64,000 nucleotides of DNA from Ilex aquifolium (GCA_951799425.1 OX637402.1:28302492-28366491); one strand, 5' to 3'; positions 1 through 13,425 are shown, counted from the first letter of the stretch. Translations and numbers: made by a program. The notes: generated by a model from the sequence alone, not told the origin.

Positions 1-997
1 CGAAGTGGTGGATCCTCCGGCGACGGTAACGGCTATCTTCATGCCACTGCCACAATGGCCACTTACACCACAGATGAAGTAATGGGTTCCGGCAGTCTTT
101 AGAGGGATGGTGGTGGCGCCACTGCTGTCTGTACTGATCGAATTGCCCACAGTGCACGTGCCATAGTCGCTTGAACTCACTTCATCCACAGTATGGCCAC
201 TTCCATATTTGAAATCTACCAGTGATCAAAGGAAAATATTGTTATTGACAAGAATTGTATCAATTGTAATGGACTATACAGTCTTGTATTGTTTGGAAAG
301 TAAATAATTTTCTTAGTCCAAAAATAGAGACATAAAATAAATTTTAAAATACGCCTAAAAAGACCCATGAAATGGAATTGAAAGAGTTTGTTCTATGGAC
401 AAGCCTAGTCCATATTCTCTCAAAATCCAAGAGACTAGGAACAAAAGAGATAGCACGGCGTCTAAATGTAAGGCTCAAACATAATGTAAGCTAGACCCAA
501 ACACATCCCGAATAGTTCAGTTTTGTTGTTAGTTGCAAATAGTACAATTGTGTAACATTTTTTTTTTTGAAGTAATGAAAAATTGTTCAAACCAAATGTC
601 TAATAGTGGACTCATGGTAGTAAATGTAGATCTCATATGAACTCAATAATATACAAATGGTATGCATCAATTAAACCCTGGTCTTATGCAACCAATGAGA
701 TTCAAACACGGGACTTGTAGATTTATGTCACTTACCTGGTTCAAACACTCAATCATCCAGTGTTGTGCTCTTTCACATTTTTTTGGAAGAACGAACCAAA
801 ATTTATGTTGTGAGAGCTGAAAACTTACTAAGGCTGTCGCCAACTGAGAAGGTCTTCCCACTGGTCCAGGTGCTGTAATCAACACCCAAAGCCCAACCCC
901 CGGCATCGCCGACGGTGTAAACAGTGGCCAAGCTTGGTACAGCAGAACACAAGATCACGATCAAACAAACAAATCTAGCACAAGGGTTTGCCATCAT
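1..997 (-). CDS. Phytocyanin / blue copper protein (uclacyanin-like), 3' end outside window
   Basis: Exons are 829-997 and 1-215 (minus), joined by a GT-AG intron after the first base of a codon; the second exon runs off the window edge. The protein starts with MM and a hydrophobic secretion signal (about residues 1-24, ending near PSLA), then the mature phytocyanin fold opening [20 protein letters not shown]. All four type-1 copper ligands are present: His64 (GSGHTVDEV), Cys105 (YFICG), His110 (SGHCG) and Met115 (GSGMK). Cys77 and Cys111 fit the family disulfide. A Met axial ligand argues for uclacyanin/plantacyanin rather than stellacyanin, which has Gln. Family members are extracellular electron-transfer-type proteins tied to cell-wall and reproductive processes; the exact substrate is unknown. 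Whether a Pro/Ser-rich tail or GPI signal follows cannot be seen. The start is the first ATG, with a TATA box 83 bp upstream. Confidence 0.9.
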
Positions 998-1079
998 GTG
1001 TTGTATTTGTGTGAGAGTGAGAATGAGAGACTGAGAGAAAAGCTGTTTTGAGATGATGATTATGGGGGAATCGAGTTCC

Positions 1080-1088
1080 TTATATAAT
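1080..1088 (-). promoter_or_regulatory. TATA box of the phytocyanin gene
   Basis: The minus strand reads ATTATATAA here, 83 bp upstream of the phytocyanin ATG at 997. This spacing suits a plant pol II promoter with a short 5' leader. Inferred from sequence only. Confidence 0.55.
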
Positions 1089-1097
1089 GGTGCAAAA

Positions 1098-4000
1098 GGG
1101 AATGGAGTAAGTAGAAGTTTGGTTCACTTTATTCCACCACTACTGTGCACGGTTGTAAAGGGGGCCATTTGCTTGGGATGACTTGAGTCAGACTTCATAC
1201 CTAATGCCCAGGATAGTGGGTGCCCAATTTTCTTCTTTTTCTTTATTTTATTGGCTTTTCGAGGAACATGGTGGTTGAGTTTATCCCCTAACTTTGGTTA
1301 TGATGTTTCCTTTTAACTACAACAACTCATATATGGCACATAAGGACTCCAAAGATGTATTTACAATGCGTTCAAAATAAGCTATCCATATAGAATGATT
1401 ACATTGTTTTTCCAAGAATTGTTGACTTTCAAGAGCTTTTGGGGATTTTTGGGCTTTTGAGGAAGAGGAAGAGGAAGAGGAAGAGGACATATTGGAAATA
1501 AAGACAATGAATTAAATGTGTTATGATTTGTTGTACAATCATAACTATAATTAATTTATTCTTCCCGTTAAGGTGTTGAGAAATTATGAGCAAACACAAC
1601 AATTTTGTTTGTCATGAATTAATCGTTGAGTCACAAAGACAATCTCTTCACTCACTTAGATAAAATTACTTACTTTTAATTTTTTAAAGAGAGACTTTGC
1701 ACTGTAGGCAACCTTCTTTAGTTTGCAAAAGGGATGCTCTTTAGCTTTGATTCTGAAACAACATAATTAGATAGACATGATTACCAAAATGAAGCTGAAT
1801 TAAGTACCCTCCTTAAAGCAAGTCATCGTCACAAGTTAAAGAAAAAGGTCAGCTTTAATAAGGCAAAAGATTCTTTATCTTGCAAAAACAATGGTAGGAG
1901 GTCAAAAAGAAATCATTCATCTCCCAGGAAAGCCTCTTCCCCCCTCTTTATTTAGTTTATTTTATTAGTGGTGAATATGATACTGAGTTTAGTACTGTAT
2001 GTATAGTCATTACAAAATATCAACGAGGTCATGACTAAAGCTTTTGAGATTAGGACTCAATTTGGTTCAAATTACAACCCCAAAAGGTTAAGTTATTACT
2101 AAAAAATGTTGGGATCAATTCTAACATTTAAAAACACTTTATTTTGACATAACATTATCATATTGAGTCGTAACTTCACCCATTTTGGTGATCAGTTGTG
2201 TAAATGACCCCTCTTTCCCTCTTGGGGTAGAACAATCAGTTGTGTATATTTTTTTGGTGTGTTGGGTAATTTGAGTTTGGTTGGAGCAGCTGGGCGGGTT
2301 TCCTTTGTCGGGCCAACTGCCCCTCTTTTGAGTGTAACTCGTATTGTTCTGATAGTAGTTTAGACCCACCCATCTAACTCAATAGATTGTCTCCTCAATT
2401 TTGTTTTCTTCCTCTGGATACACATTCTTCCCTAGGTTGACTTACTGATTCTTGGAAATTGGAAATAATATGGGATAAGAAAACTAGCTGCTATGTTCAA
2501 TGAAGTTATTATCATGTCTTTATATTGTCGAATGTGTTTAGTTTCAAGAATATGACATTCAAGCAGATGTTGATGATACCCAAAAAAAAAAAACCACCAG
2601 GAGAGGGAGACTGGGGAAGAGAGAGAGAGAGAGAGGAAAAGCATTGATAGTTTAGTGCATAGGCTTTTTGTTATTGTGGAATTTTAAAAGGGTCAAATAT
2701 ACATAATTTTACTCCATGTATGGAGAGAACCTATTTTCGTAACTCAACTTTGCAATATTGTAGTCTCAATCGAATAATTTTATCGTTGCACTAAGACCTG
2801 TCTTCTGTGAATTTCTCTTGCCTAAAGAATCATTATTATGCCTGATATCCAGGCTTTATACCTGAAAAAAGTTATTGTAGTTTATCATGTGGATGCTTGG
2901 ACTTTCGTGTTTGTTTCATTTTCTCAACTAAGTAACTGTCCCTGATCAGAAAAAAAAAGAAAAGAAAAGAAAAGAAAACTAGGTAACTGTCTCTACAAGC
3001 AAAATTAGAAAAAGAGACTTGTGATCCGGAATAGGATTGGAAATCAGTACAATTTGACCAAACATTATAGAAACTGCGAAAGCTTCAAACCTCACCTAAA
3101 ATTTAGGTAGCATTTCAACTTCACTTAGATTTTCTCTCTGTTTTCTTTTCAATGACGCTACATTTGTATATAATGGCTAATATTTGCTTCCAAAGTAAGT
3201 TTTAAGAGGGGATCAGAAAGCTGCACCTTCAAAAGAATTCATCGAGTTAAAGAAGGATTCTTTATGTCCAACAAATACGGACTTGGCTCATATAATAAAG
3301 TTGTGTCCCGATGAATCGTTACATATCAATCCTCAGAATCTTTTTAATTCAAAACAGTGATTCAATAGCAAATTTTAGCAAATTTATGTATCCAATTTCC
3401 CTCCATTCTCTACATATTGTAAGATATAAGATTTAATATTTTGGTTGCTTGACTAAGGAAGGAGAAACAAACTTTAATACGGAGATAGTGAAAATAACCA
3501 AACCCATAATGAGATTAGAGTAAGAGTTGAGAATAGTGAGTAACTCATATTTACTAGGCTTAAAAGTTAATGAGTCAATAGACAAAACAAAGCGGAGGGT
3601 AGTGACGTGGAGCGCGGGAAACGTAGCAAAGTGGCTCTTATATATAATCATGCATTTTCCCAAACCTAGAATTGAAAATTTCAGGGAATATATGTATGTC
3701 TCTTTATATCATGTTTTATGGGCTGGAGGATTAAGTTCTGTATCCTTCCTTGATCAACTTATTCCGTATCCTCTGCAACCCGATTGCTAACAAGGAGCTG
3801 AAAAGTGAAAATCTTGTATGATATCATCATCTCGAGATATTTTGCTCAGCATCTGCGCCAAGTTTACCGGTTCAGTGTGTGTATGCGATGAGAAAGATTC
3901 TATGTTTACGGTATTATTACAAAACATATGATTTAATTTTGGTATCGATTATAATTTTTGTAATCTAAAACATAATTTTTTTTGTGTCAAAATTGCAAAA

Positions 4001-4265
4001 AGAGATCAATCCTAATATTTTATGATCAACCCTAAAAAATTACAACTTTAAAGTTCAAATTAAATTATTTTGGAGTTATTTACAAAAATTTTTTTGGGGG
4101 GGTTGTTTTTGCGATTGATATAGTACTTGTAAAAATCTTACAAAGTTGTAAATCACCCAAAAAAAAAGTATACTAGAATGCCACCAGCAATATAGAATAG
4201 ATCCAAAATTAAAATAGAGCTGGTGAATTTTGGATTAAACTTAACAGGTTTTGGTTGTAAATAGA
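1098..4265. other. Intergenic stretch with no recognisable gene
   Basis: About 3.2 kb of A+T-rich DNA. It holds short purine runs (GAAGAG repeats near 1463-1488, GA run near 2620-2636, AAAAG run near 2950-2978) and no ORF with protein-family character. A G+C-richer patch near 3590-3640 is followed by a TATATA motif and may be a decayed LTR or promoter, but I could not place it. Confidence 0.5.
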
Positions 4266-4269
4266 TTCT

Positions 4270-5680
4270 GATCTAGTTGACTAAGAGGATCCCCATCTAG
4301 GGACAAGACAGTATGATCCTCCTAAAGAGAGAACTGAACAACGAGGGCAGACGAGCATGATAGTCAACGTTAGCGTGAGGTGCATGGTCTCAAAAGTTTA
4401 GTCTGCTCGAGCAGGCCTTTAAGTGTATGACTCACTGTCTATTGGGACGTGCTTGACTGGGATCCGGAGGAACTTCTAAGGTAACTGAGATCAATAGTTC
4501 GGATCAACATATGAGATAATAAGACATGTGGAGTGGTAGCTGAAGGACCGAAACTATGTCAATTCCTTTTGTCGAGCACCAAGGGGCGGCTTCAGACATT
4601 TTGGGGCCTAAAGCGGAAATAATAAATGAGATTTTTTTAATATTAATAATAAATTTATTTTTTATTTTTTAAAATTCAAAAATATTAATAAAATTTTATA
4701 TTCAAGTTTTTTTTTTTTTATCATAGTTGAACTTGATGGTAAGAGAAAGAAAAAAAGAATGATTGAAAAATTATGATGATAAATTTGAATTTAACTTTTT
4801 TGGGGATTAAAACTTAATTTTTAGTAGCTTTAGGTTTATTATTAGCTTTTTTCTTCTTTTTTTTTTCAAAAAATTACATATTAGGGCCTTTTAATTTTAT
4901 GGGTTGAATTAATAGGCTTAATCCACTCAAGTTGAAATCTTTTGTTTGGGCTTAAATTTAAATTTTTTGTGAGACCTATTTTTTTATGGATTTATATTTT
5001 TTGTTTGGGCTATTACTATACACCTAAAAATTATAGGACATTCCTTAAAATGGGGTCAAAGCCTAGACTTTATTAACCTAGTTTTTAGGCCGGTCTACGG
5101 GCACCTTAACAAAAGAAGGGTTTAGAGAGAGCAGGGAGGACCCGAGTAGCAACACGTTGGGGGCATCACGTATATGACCCTCTCGAGATCATGGTCCTGC
5201 GGTGACCAGCCATGATCATTAACCTTGAGAACTCTCTTTTGTCTCAGTTGTCGCACCTCTAATTAGGAACTGCGTCCAGGCTGCGTTTGAGAAAACGTCA
5301 CATCCGCCTAATTAATATTGGGATACATGGTTCGCAGTTAGTGATCACTGGTATTGCAATGGTCAAGGTAATTGTAGGTTGGCGCGAGTGTCAGAGGGTC
5401 GCGACGGATAGCCCTTGGAACAACCCGAGCTATCCAAGCATTGTGTTATAAATACTCGTATTATTTGTCCACTATGAGAGATTCATTACTAACTGGCTGG
5501 TGAGAGCATTTACTCCTTCCACCTACCTTCTTCCTCACTGGTTGGTCTATTCGTTAACAGAGTAACAGGTCCTTATATTTCATCTACTTATCTTACTCAT
5601 CATTCATTTGAGTATCCTTACCATTGACACATTGTGTCAGTATTTTTTAATTCTCCACTTACAATGATAATTTGGAAATG
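4270..5680 (+). mobile_element. Probable LTR (Ty3/gypsy-like) remnant, interrupted by another repeat
   Basis: A relatively G+C-rich block with no ORF, ending in a TATA-like GTTATAAATA (5445-5454) followed by a short C/T-rich leader, as LTR U3-R-U5 regions do. The last 250 bases resemble 21010-21210, which shows this is a dispersed family. Positions about 4580-5105 look like a separate A+T-rich insertion opening with GGGGCGGCTTCAGACATTTT. Exact ends and target-site duplication were not found. Confidence 0.45.
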
Positions 5681-5869
5681 GGATCCATTTCAATATATAT
5701 TTTTAAATTTTTTTTAACTAAATAATTATTCATAGTGAATTCGGTGGAATATTTTATATAAAAGTAAATCCTCTTTTTAATACATAGTAGATGATCTACC
5801 GAGGACAATAAATGACAAAAGTATTAAAGAGATCTGGATCTGATAAGTAGAAGTTGCAAATTTTTTATG

Positions 5870-6385
5870 GAGTAAGTTATATTTTACACCCCTAAACATT
5901 ATCTTTGTTTTACTTTACACCATCAATTATAAAATTTCTCACATTGCACCCTAAAGTATCAATTTTGTTTCATATCACTCCAATAAATAACAACAAACTT
6001 AAAAATCTACCAAATGAGGGACAGAAACCCCAAACTTTCTGTTGAGTATCCAATACCACTTTATTTTACCTCTTTTGTAACCAAATGATTGCTGTGAAGA
6101 AAAAGAAGGTTGGCTGGAGGAAGAAAATTTGGAGCTTACGAAAGGCAAAGTCATGGATGAGTATTTTTTTTTTTAATTTTTGACCTGCACATGCGCAGTA
6201 GACAATTGTTTATTGGTAGTATATACTACTCACATGTGCATTTATCGTCAAAAAATTGACATCCATTATCTATTGGAGTGATATGAAATAAAATTGATAC
6301 TTTAGGGTGTATGTAAAAAAAATTATAATTGAGGGTACAAAGTGTAATAAACGTAATAGTTCAAAGGGGTAAAGTATAATTTACC
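5870..6385. mobile_element. MULE-like non-autonomous element (MITE)
   Basis: Ends are inverted repeats: the left reads GAGTAAGTTATATTTTACAC and the reverse complement of the right reads GGTAAATTATACTTTACCCC. The repeat extends roughly 100 bases inward at each side. Flanking 9-mers at 5861-5869 and 6386-6394 agree at 6 of 9 positions, consistent with an aged 9-bp duplication. No coding capacity. Confidence 0.6.
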
Positions 6386-6400
6386 GTGTTTATAGCTCCT

Positions 6401-6808
6401 TAGAGCATCTCCAATAAACTTTTTATTCTAACTCAATTCTCTATTATAAAGAGTCAACTCTTAATTTTTTTTTTCTAATGGACTCTTTATTTAACTCTCT
6501 AAAATAAAGAATCTAATTTGACTATCTAAATTTAGAGAGTCAAACTCACTCTCTACTCTACTTTTTTAGAATAGAAAAGTGATATATTTATTTTTTCATC
6601 CAAGACATTTAGGATAAACATATCTTATTTAAAATAATGGAGAAAAAATAGGAGGGAAATCAAATTTATTGTCAAAAAGACAAAACATAAAACGATAAAA
6701 TGATAAGAATAGAGAGTCATATTGAAATGGTGTATAAAAATTCACTTTCTACTGTAACTTTGTACTAAGATGCTATCTAAAATAGAGAGCGCTAGTGGAG
6801 ATGCTCTA
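6401..6808. mobile_element. MITE with GAGCATCTCC ends
   Basis: Begins TAGAGCATCTCCAA and ends with its inverted partner GGAGATGCTCTA. The interior is A+T-rich with repeated AGAGAGTC/AATAGAGAG motifs and no ORF. Ends of this kind are common in small plant DNA transposons; superfamily not assigned. A related repeat may continue to about 6960. Confidence 0.6.
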
Positions 6809-7803
6809 AGAATAAAGAGTATAATTAGAGTGGTGTGCAAAAATTTACTCTATGTTATAATTTTTTATTTAATATACTCTTTATTTTAGAAAAGATGTTT
6901 TCTAAAATAAATAGCGTTGTTGAATATACTCTTAACCCACTCTAAAGCGATCTAGTATGCCCGCATGATCTGGTAGGAGTTTTTTTTTTTTGTTTCTTGA
7001 AGTTTCAACTTTCTTGACTATAATAATCGTGATTATACCCAAACTCATGACAATATATTAGGGCACTATGCTTTACTTTCTCGCGATAATATGACGATAA
7101 CTTATTATCATATTTGGATCAAGTCATGGAGTTGGATAACTTTACCCTAATTTATACGAACTTGATCGGATAGTATCACGTAACAGTACAAATAAATATC
7201 CTACGATAAGTGGTATGAAATCGATCTTGATTGCTATGAAGATAAAATTGTTTAAAAAAAAAAATATGGGTTTGAAAATTGAATTCAAAATGAATAATTT
7301 TATTTGTACTTAATTTACTGATCTAATCACTTACTGTTATTATATTGAGAGTAAGTCTCATTCTTCTTTGAGACCCGCTATTAATCCAATAATTATGATA
7401 GATTAGATCAATAAATTAAATTTAAATATTATTATTAATTTAATTAAAAGTTACATCAGTAAGCTCATAGTAGAATAGTACTTCAAAATTTGTTGACAAA
7501 CCAGACAAGTACTAATAATATTGTTATCTCAATTGAAAAATGAGAATTATAGTTCTTTTACACGAGTCTCATTTTTACTTGTCTCTCCGAGTTTTAACTA
7601 CTAAGTAGAACTTTTACTAAATAGCACCTGTATGACCTGAAAGCTTATGGAAGTCTTATGCTCAATCGATTAAACAAATTTTAATTTGGTAGGGCGGCAA
7701 ATGTAACAAATTATAATTTTTGAGTAGAGTTAATAAAAACCGACAGTGTCAACTTGCACTTTTTTTATCCGAAGAAGAAGTCCACCTGACAAATTTTAAT
7801 CAG

Positions 7804-7980
7804 TAATGTTACATTGATCAAATTTTAGGATCAAATTTAGAGCTCAAATGACATGACGACATATTATTTGGAGTCTTTATTGGGGCCCAAATGATATGGC
7901 ACCAAATAAAGAAGTCCAAGTCAGCTGCCATGTTGTTTGTGCTCTAAATTTGATCTCAAAATTTAGTCAGTGTAACGTTA
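7804..7980. mobile_element. Palindromic MITE upstream of the UGT gene
   Basis: Starts TAATGTTACATTGATCAAAT and ends with an imperfect inverted partner (AATTTAGTCAGTGTAACGTTA). A sister copy lies at 39411-39638. TA at both ends could be the target duplication. It ends 198 bp before the UGT start codon, so it lies in the likely promoter. Confidence 0.6.
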
Positions 7981-8177
7981 GTCAACTTTAATTTGGTAGG
8001 GCAAGCACATGCAGCCCACTCCTCCGAATAAGTGTAACTCTTTTAAATACTAATTTATTCGTCTTATATCAATGGTGGTCTGTCATATACACAAAAGGTG
8101 ATTTACAAAGGCAAAGCCTCAAGCTTTCCATAAAGAACCACTTCTAAGTTCTAATCAAGCAAGCATAGACAAATCAG

Positions 8178-11171
8178 ATGGTGGTAGGGCAGCCTCATGC
8201 AGTTCTGGTGCCAGCTCCAGCACAAGGGCATGTAAACCCCATGTTCAAAGTTGCAAAACTCCTCCACCACCGTGGCTTTCATATCACCTTCGTCAACACT
8301 GAGTTCAACCACCGTCGCCTGCAGCGATCCCAAGGACCTATCGCCCTTGACGGCCTCCCAAACTTCCGTTTTGCCACCATCACTGATGGCATCGCTCCAT
8401 CGAACGAAGGTGCCACCCAAGATTCCTTGGCTATTGTCAATGCCATCCGAACAAATTTGTTGGTTCCGTTTAGAGAACTAGTCTCGGAACTCAATGATAC
8501 GGCGTCATCCAAGGTCCCACCAGTGACTTGCATAGTCTCCGATGCCTTCATGAGCTTCACTCTCGATGTTGCCGAAGAGCTTTGTGTCCCTAATGTTCTT
8601 CTCTGGACCTCCAGTGCTTGTGGTCTCATGGCCTGCAGTTATTCTCGCCGATTGATCGAAAAGGGTCTGATACCACTCAAAGGTATGTTCATCAAACCCT
8701 TGGAGGGACATCCGAAAAACAAGAAAAAAAAGGTCATATATATTGGTTGTCGTTTGATACGGGACAATAGAGGTTAGGAATGAAATATTCATTACTATGT
8801 CCATTCTCAATATGAGCAATGTTATTGGGACCTAATTTACTGACATAATTTGTTGACTTAATTCACTATGACATTTGGATTAATTGTGGAGCCCATCAAA
8901 CATTAAAATTTGGTGTTGATCCAATGGTTTCAATGCAGTCACATCATTAGGTCAACAAATAATGTCAAATTTTTAAATCCAAATAGCATTAATCTTCTAA
9001 TATTTAGCATACGGGAATACAAATTCATTCGCAATATCATACAAAACATCACATAAACATAGAATTAATCATTATTAGATTTGAAATTTAATTATCCAAT
9101 ACCAAATCAGTCAAAAATAAGCAGGGGTCTTCAAATTTCCGATTACCTACAAATTTCGACCATACGTTACTCTACTTGATTCTATTCTTCAGCCATTCAA
9201 AAGAATCGGGTACGCCAACGGAAAATTTTTTGGTATTCCGTAAAAAATCAGATAAGAATGTGAAATATTTATAAAATTTTCGTATTCCTATCATATCATA
9301 TCCTGACCGTGTGTGTGTATGTGTGTATATATATATATATATCCTTAAAAATTAAAATCCAAAAATCTAAAAGCCCTAATATTTTATTGATATTTATAGC
9401 TTTCTTATATATATGATGTATTGATATTTATAGCTTTCTTCTTATGTTTTATTGTAATTATTTGTGTATTGTGAAATTTATTGTCTTTTCTTTAGTATTA
9501 TTGGTTTATTGTGTTAGTTAATTGGTGTAAGTTACTTAATTAAATTGTTAAAATGATTTAAAAATTAATAACTAAAAAATGTGTTCACCCAATTTTCTAT
9601 CCTACTCCTATTCTATTGTTTTGTATAAAATTTTGATAGAAATAGTACACATGATCGGATAGGATAAATCAAAAAAAATTTTTCCATAAAGCATTAAATA
9701 AGAAGATAAAACATCATAATTTCTGACCGGAAATTTGAACAACCTAAAAATTAAGTCTACAACTATCGAGATCAAAAGTCTTATCCCTTTCTCTTTCCCT
9801 CCCACTACCACGTCACCAAGGCTGCCGCTGCCGCCACCTCCACCCCATCATCACAACCACATCAGCCCCACTGGCCGCCACCATAATCACCACTTTTATC
9901 CCGCCGCCACCTCCATTGCTATCACCATTCCCCTAGCATCACCACCACAATCGTCATTGCCATCAACATCACAACCATCCCCAATACAACCACGTGCCAC
10001 CACCATCACAGCCTGCCACCACTATCGCCATAACCACCACCACTATCACCTCCAACTCCTCACCACCAACACGGCAACACCACCACCACACCACCATACC
10101 ATCACTTGATGACATTTTGCCATAATATTTACGGTTCAAACTACAAGGAGATAATTTAAATTTCAAACTTTTGTTCTGATTCCACCGTTTCCCTGAAGTG
10201 CAGATCGGAGTTGTTTAACAAATGGTTATCTAGACACTGTTATAGATTGGATACCCGGCATGGAAGGCATACGTTTGAAAGGGCTACCGGTTTATTTAAG
10301 CAGAATCACAGACCCCCACGATGTTATGCTTCATTTCACCATGGATGGAACCGAGAGATTGTCTAAAGCTTCTGCGATCATTCTGAATACGTTCGATGCC
10401 TTAGACTCTACGGTTTTGAATAAACTTCCACCCATGTTTCCAACCATATTCACAATTGGTCCTCTTCATCTACTCGACAATCAGCTTCTTGCAAACGATA
10501 AACTAGATTCTATTGGATCAAATCTGTGGAAAGAAGACCTCAGTTCCCTAGAATGGCTAGATTCCCAAGAACCCAACTCAGTTCTTTACGTGAATTTTGG
10601 TAGTGTCGCTCGCATGACAGCACAACAATTCATCGAATTTGCTTGGGGTCTTGCTAATAGCAAACAGAACATCTTATGGGTCATTAGATCAGATCTAGTA
10701 GTCGGCGAGGGCGAGTCTGCAATTCTTCCCCTCGAGTTTGATATAGAAACCAAAGGAAGAGCTCGAATAGCTAGCTGGTGCCCTCAAGAAAAAGTTCTTG
10801 GCCATCCTGCAATCGGAGGGTTCTTAACACACTGTGGTTGGAATTCCATGATCGAAAGTATTTGCGCTGGAGTCCCAATGTTATGTTGGCCGGTGCAGTT
10901 TGAGCAACCGACTAACTCTTGGTTCTGCTGCAATCAATGGGGCATTGGCATGGAGATAGATGGTCAAGTTAAGAGAGACGAAGTTGAGAAATGCGTTAGA
11001 GACTTGATGGTTGCAGATAAGGGTGAAGAGATGAAGAAAAAAGCCATGGAGTGGAAGAAGTTAGCAGAAGAGGCTTGTTCAACTGGTTCATCTTATGTAA
11101 ATTTTGAGAAAATGGTGAATGAGGTGCTCCTGTCCCGGACTCAGAAAACTACAGAGGATCATATCAAATGA
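8178..11171 (+). CDS. UDP-glycosyltransferase, UGT85A-like (family 1)
   Basis: Two exons, 8178-8682 and 10204-11171, separated by a 1521-bp GT-AG intron in phase 1, give an intact 490-residue protein, the usual family length. The N-terminal acceptor domain has the catalytic His18 (PAQGHVNPM) and its partner Asp122 (IVSDAFMSF). The 44-residue PSPG sugar-donor box is residues 360-403, opening WCPQEKVLGHPAIGGF, with HCGWNS and the closing EQ. The DTVIDWIPGM segment just after the intron and the intron position are typical of UGT85A enzymes. These cytosolic enzymes transfer glucose from UDP-glucose to small acceptors such as terpenoid alcohols, iridoid aglycones or cyanohydrins; the acceptor cannot be read from sequence. 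Oddity: the box ends WPVQFEQ where relatives usually have WPFFAEQ. The intron holds a MITE and a CCA-rich array. Confidence 0.92.
8816..8994. mobile_element. MITE in the UGT intron
   Basis: Fold-back element: AATGTTATTGGGACCTAATT on the left pairs imperfectly with the right end, whose reverse complement reads ATTAATGCTATTTGGATTTA. A partial copy lies at 13066-13145 downstream of the gene. Confidence 0.5.
9780..10110. repeat. CCA/CAC-rich trinucleotide array in the UGT intron
   Basis: Strongly strand-biased CCACCA/CATCAC/CCGCC sequence. It is the same type of array, in the opposite orientation, as those at 49748-50108, 50723-50870 and 55306-56065. Open frames through it (His/Pro/Thr-rich on this strand) are by-products of the repeat. 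Confidence 0.7.
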
Positions 11172-13425
11172 AGGATGGAAAAGCTCCCAAACGCTGGTTA
11201 GCGTACAGGGAGACTTGTCAAGTTCTGGAGTTCCCCGATGCTGTTTCTTTCCACTTATTTTTTGATATTGTAGTGGAAGTTATTAGAAAATAAGTGTGTG
11301 GTTACAGCCCAATTTACTACACAGATCGATCATAACGTTTTAAGATTGATCAAACTTTATTTTCGTGTCGTAGCAATTGTGCCAGATCATGTCATTTCGA
11401 ACGTACCCAACTTTCATGTTGCTTATGCAATCCAATCTTAGTTTGCGAAGGTATTCAAAAGCACTTCAAATCCGTGTACGTACATGACATTGCCACATTT
11501 TTTAACTCTGGCGAATTTCTTTTAATGAGTGTGATCCTCTCGATTTCTTACCTACTCTAAAAGGGTGATTGAGTCAAAAACATAAAAAAAAAAAAAAAAA
11601 ACTCAGAGATAGTCTTATGTCTCATTACAATCATCTAAACAGTTACGATTTTAGAATTGTGTGAAGAATCAATGTCTCATCTGATTGTTCAAAGCCCTAT
11701 TCATCCAACCAAACTGTAGCATAGTCTTATTATCACTAATTTTGAAATAATAAACTCTCACTTAACTAAGCTAGAATGGAATAATGTGACAACACATTGC
11801 CCTGTCACCTGCTAGCTCGGTTAAGCAAAACAATTTCAAGTTTCATTGACAATTCATCACAATTTCAGTTCTGTTTATTGGTGTTTGTTTCGGTCTAACC
11901 TTTGCGTTTAAGTAACAATTTGATTAATCAAAAGTTAATTTATCATCATCTAATTGTTTATCATACCCCTTCAATACAGAAGATCATTTGCACCATGATC
12001 CGTTTGTCTCACTACGGGAAAACCACATGTTCCATTTATCAAGAACTGAAAGCACTGTTTCATCTCGCAGTCAAAATCAAGCCTAATTAATTATGAAATT
12101 CGTATGGCCAAAAGTGGTACAGATATCATTATTAATTAGGTATTACCCACCACCACATTTGGTGAGGGTCAAACACGATTGTTTTATGCCAAAACTAAGA
12201 AAATAGAGAGAAGGGTTTACAACATTCTATCTGGGTTAACTGATATTTGAAGTTTCTCAAGAATTCATAATTTCAATTCTTACTACCATCATCTGAGAGA
12301 CCTTGTTCAAGAAAACAATTCCATTGATCAAGAATCAAATATTTTTAATCTATTGCTAATATCCCTTCTCATCCAACCAATCTGCTAATTTCATGTGTGA
12401 TGTATGAATTTCGATTATTTTTGTTGTGTTTTGATATCTCTGTCGAGTTTAATAATTTTTAATTGAGGGTTTATATATGTCTATAGAAATATATATATAT
12501 GCGTTCATATTATTTTAAAAAGTGACAGTAAAGGTTATTTTATTAGAAAACTTTTTTTGTTTGGCAAACTTGTTTCGTTTATGAATTAGTCTTTATGAAT
12601 TAGACAACTTGTTTTGTTTTTTTAATTTTCCGGCGGCAGACTTCTTTCTTTGTTTTCTTGATTCTATCATTTCTTGATTTTCTTTCTTATTTTCTTTTGG
12701 GCTATGATAGATTTTGTGTGTGGGAGATTATTTTGAGATTCTATTTAATTCACCCTCAAATAAAAAAATATTTTTAACATTATACCGGAGAATCGTATCA
12801 TTCATGCATGTAACCTCTTATATATAGTACCAAAGTAAGGGGTTTATGTTTCATGACAAGATATAATGTGGACTTATTAAAATGGTGTATATAACATGTG
12901 GACTTAATTAATAATGAGATGAATATACAAGGGATGAATTTAGTAGTTTGATAATAAAAAATATTCCCGAAATAATTAGTCTTCGTCTAGTTGTTAACGA
13001 CCCTTTCCATCCAACCAATCTTGTATATCATATGTGTCTCACTACGAATTATGAAATGTGCAATTTTATTGAAACCTAATTTACTGACATAATTTGCTGA
13101 TTTAATTCAGTATGACATTTGGATTGACTGTTGATCCCATATTTCAATGAAACTTCAGACAGTGATCACACGCTTCTTAGACTCGCAGGCCAGCTAATTC
13201 TAAATCAATTTATTTGGTTTATATAGATTGCATGTTTATATATTTTCTGTATTTATTTAAATCGCATGTGATATTTTTAATGATCTAACCACTGTTTGCA
13301 TGCTTTATTTCGAATTTTAGATTACAACATGCATACTTATTTTGCTCACATCATATTTCTAATAATTGTCGCTTTGGCAAAAAATTCAGTAGCTATTTTT
13401 CTTAATTGCAATTGTAAATCTATAC
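11172..13425. other. Intergenic, no gene seen
   Basis: A+T-rich DNA between the UGT gene and the BAHD fragment. I found no missing 5' half of the BAHD gene here (no HxxxD-encoding stretch). It contains a partial MITE at 13066-13145. Confidence 0.5.
13066..13145. mobile_element. Partial MITE copy
   Basis: The run from AACCTAATTTACTGACATAA through TATGACATTTGGATT matches the left half of the element at 8816-8994 with few changes. The right half is missing. Confidence 0.5.

Noticed and set aside
3527..3790. 87-codon frame on the plus strand, overlapped by a minus-strand frame
   Set aside because: No family resemblance or splice context; likely chance in a moderately G+C-rich patch.
9735..10109. 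124-codon His/Pro/Thr-rich frame in the UGT intron
   Set aside because: It is a product of the CCA-rich array, lies in an intron, and has no conserved motif.
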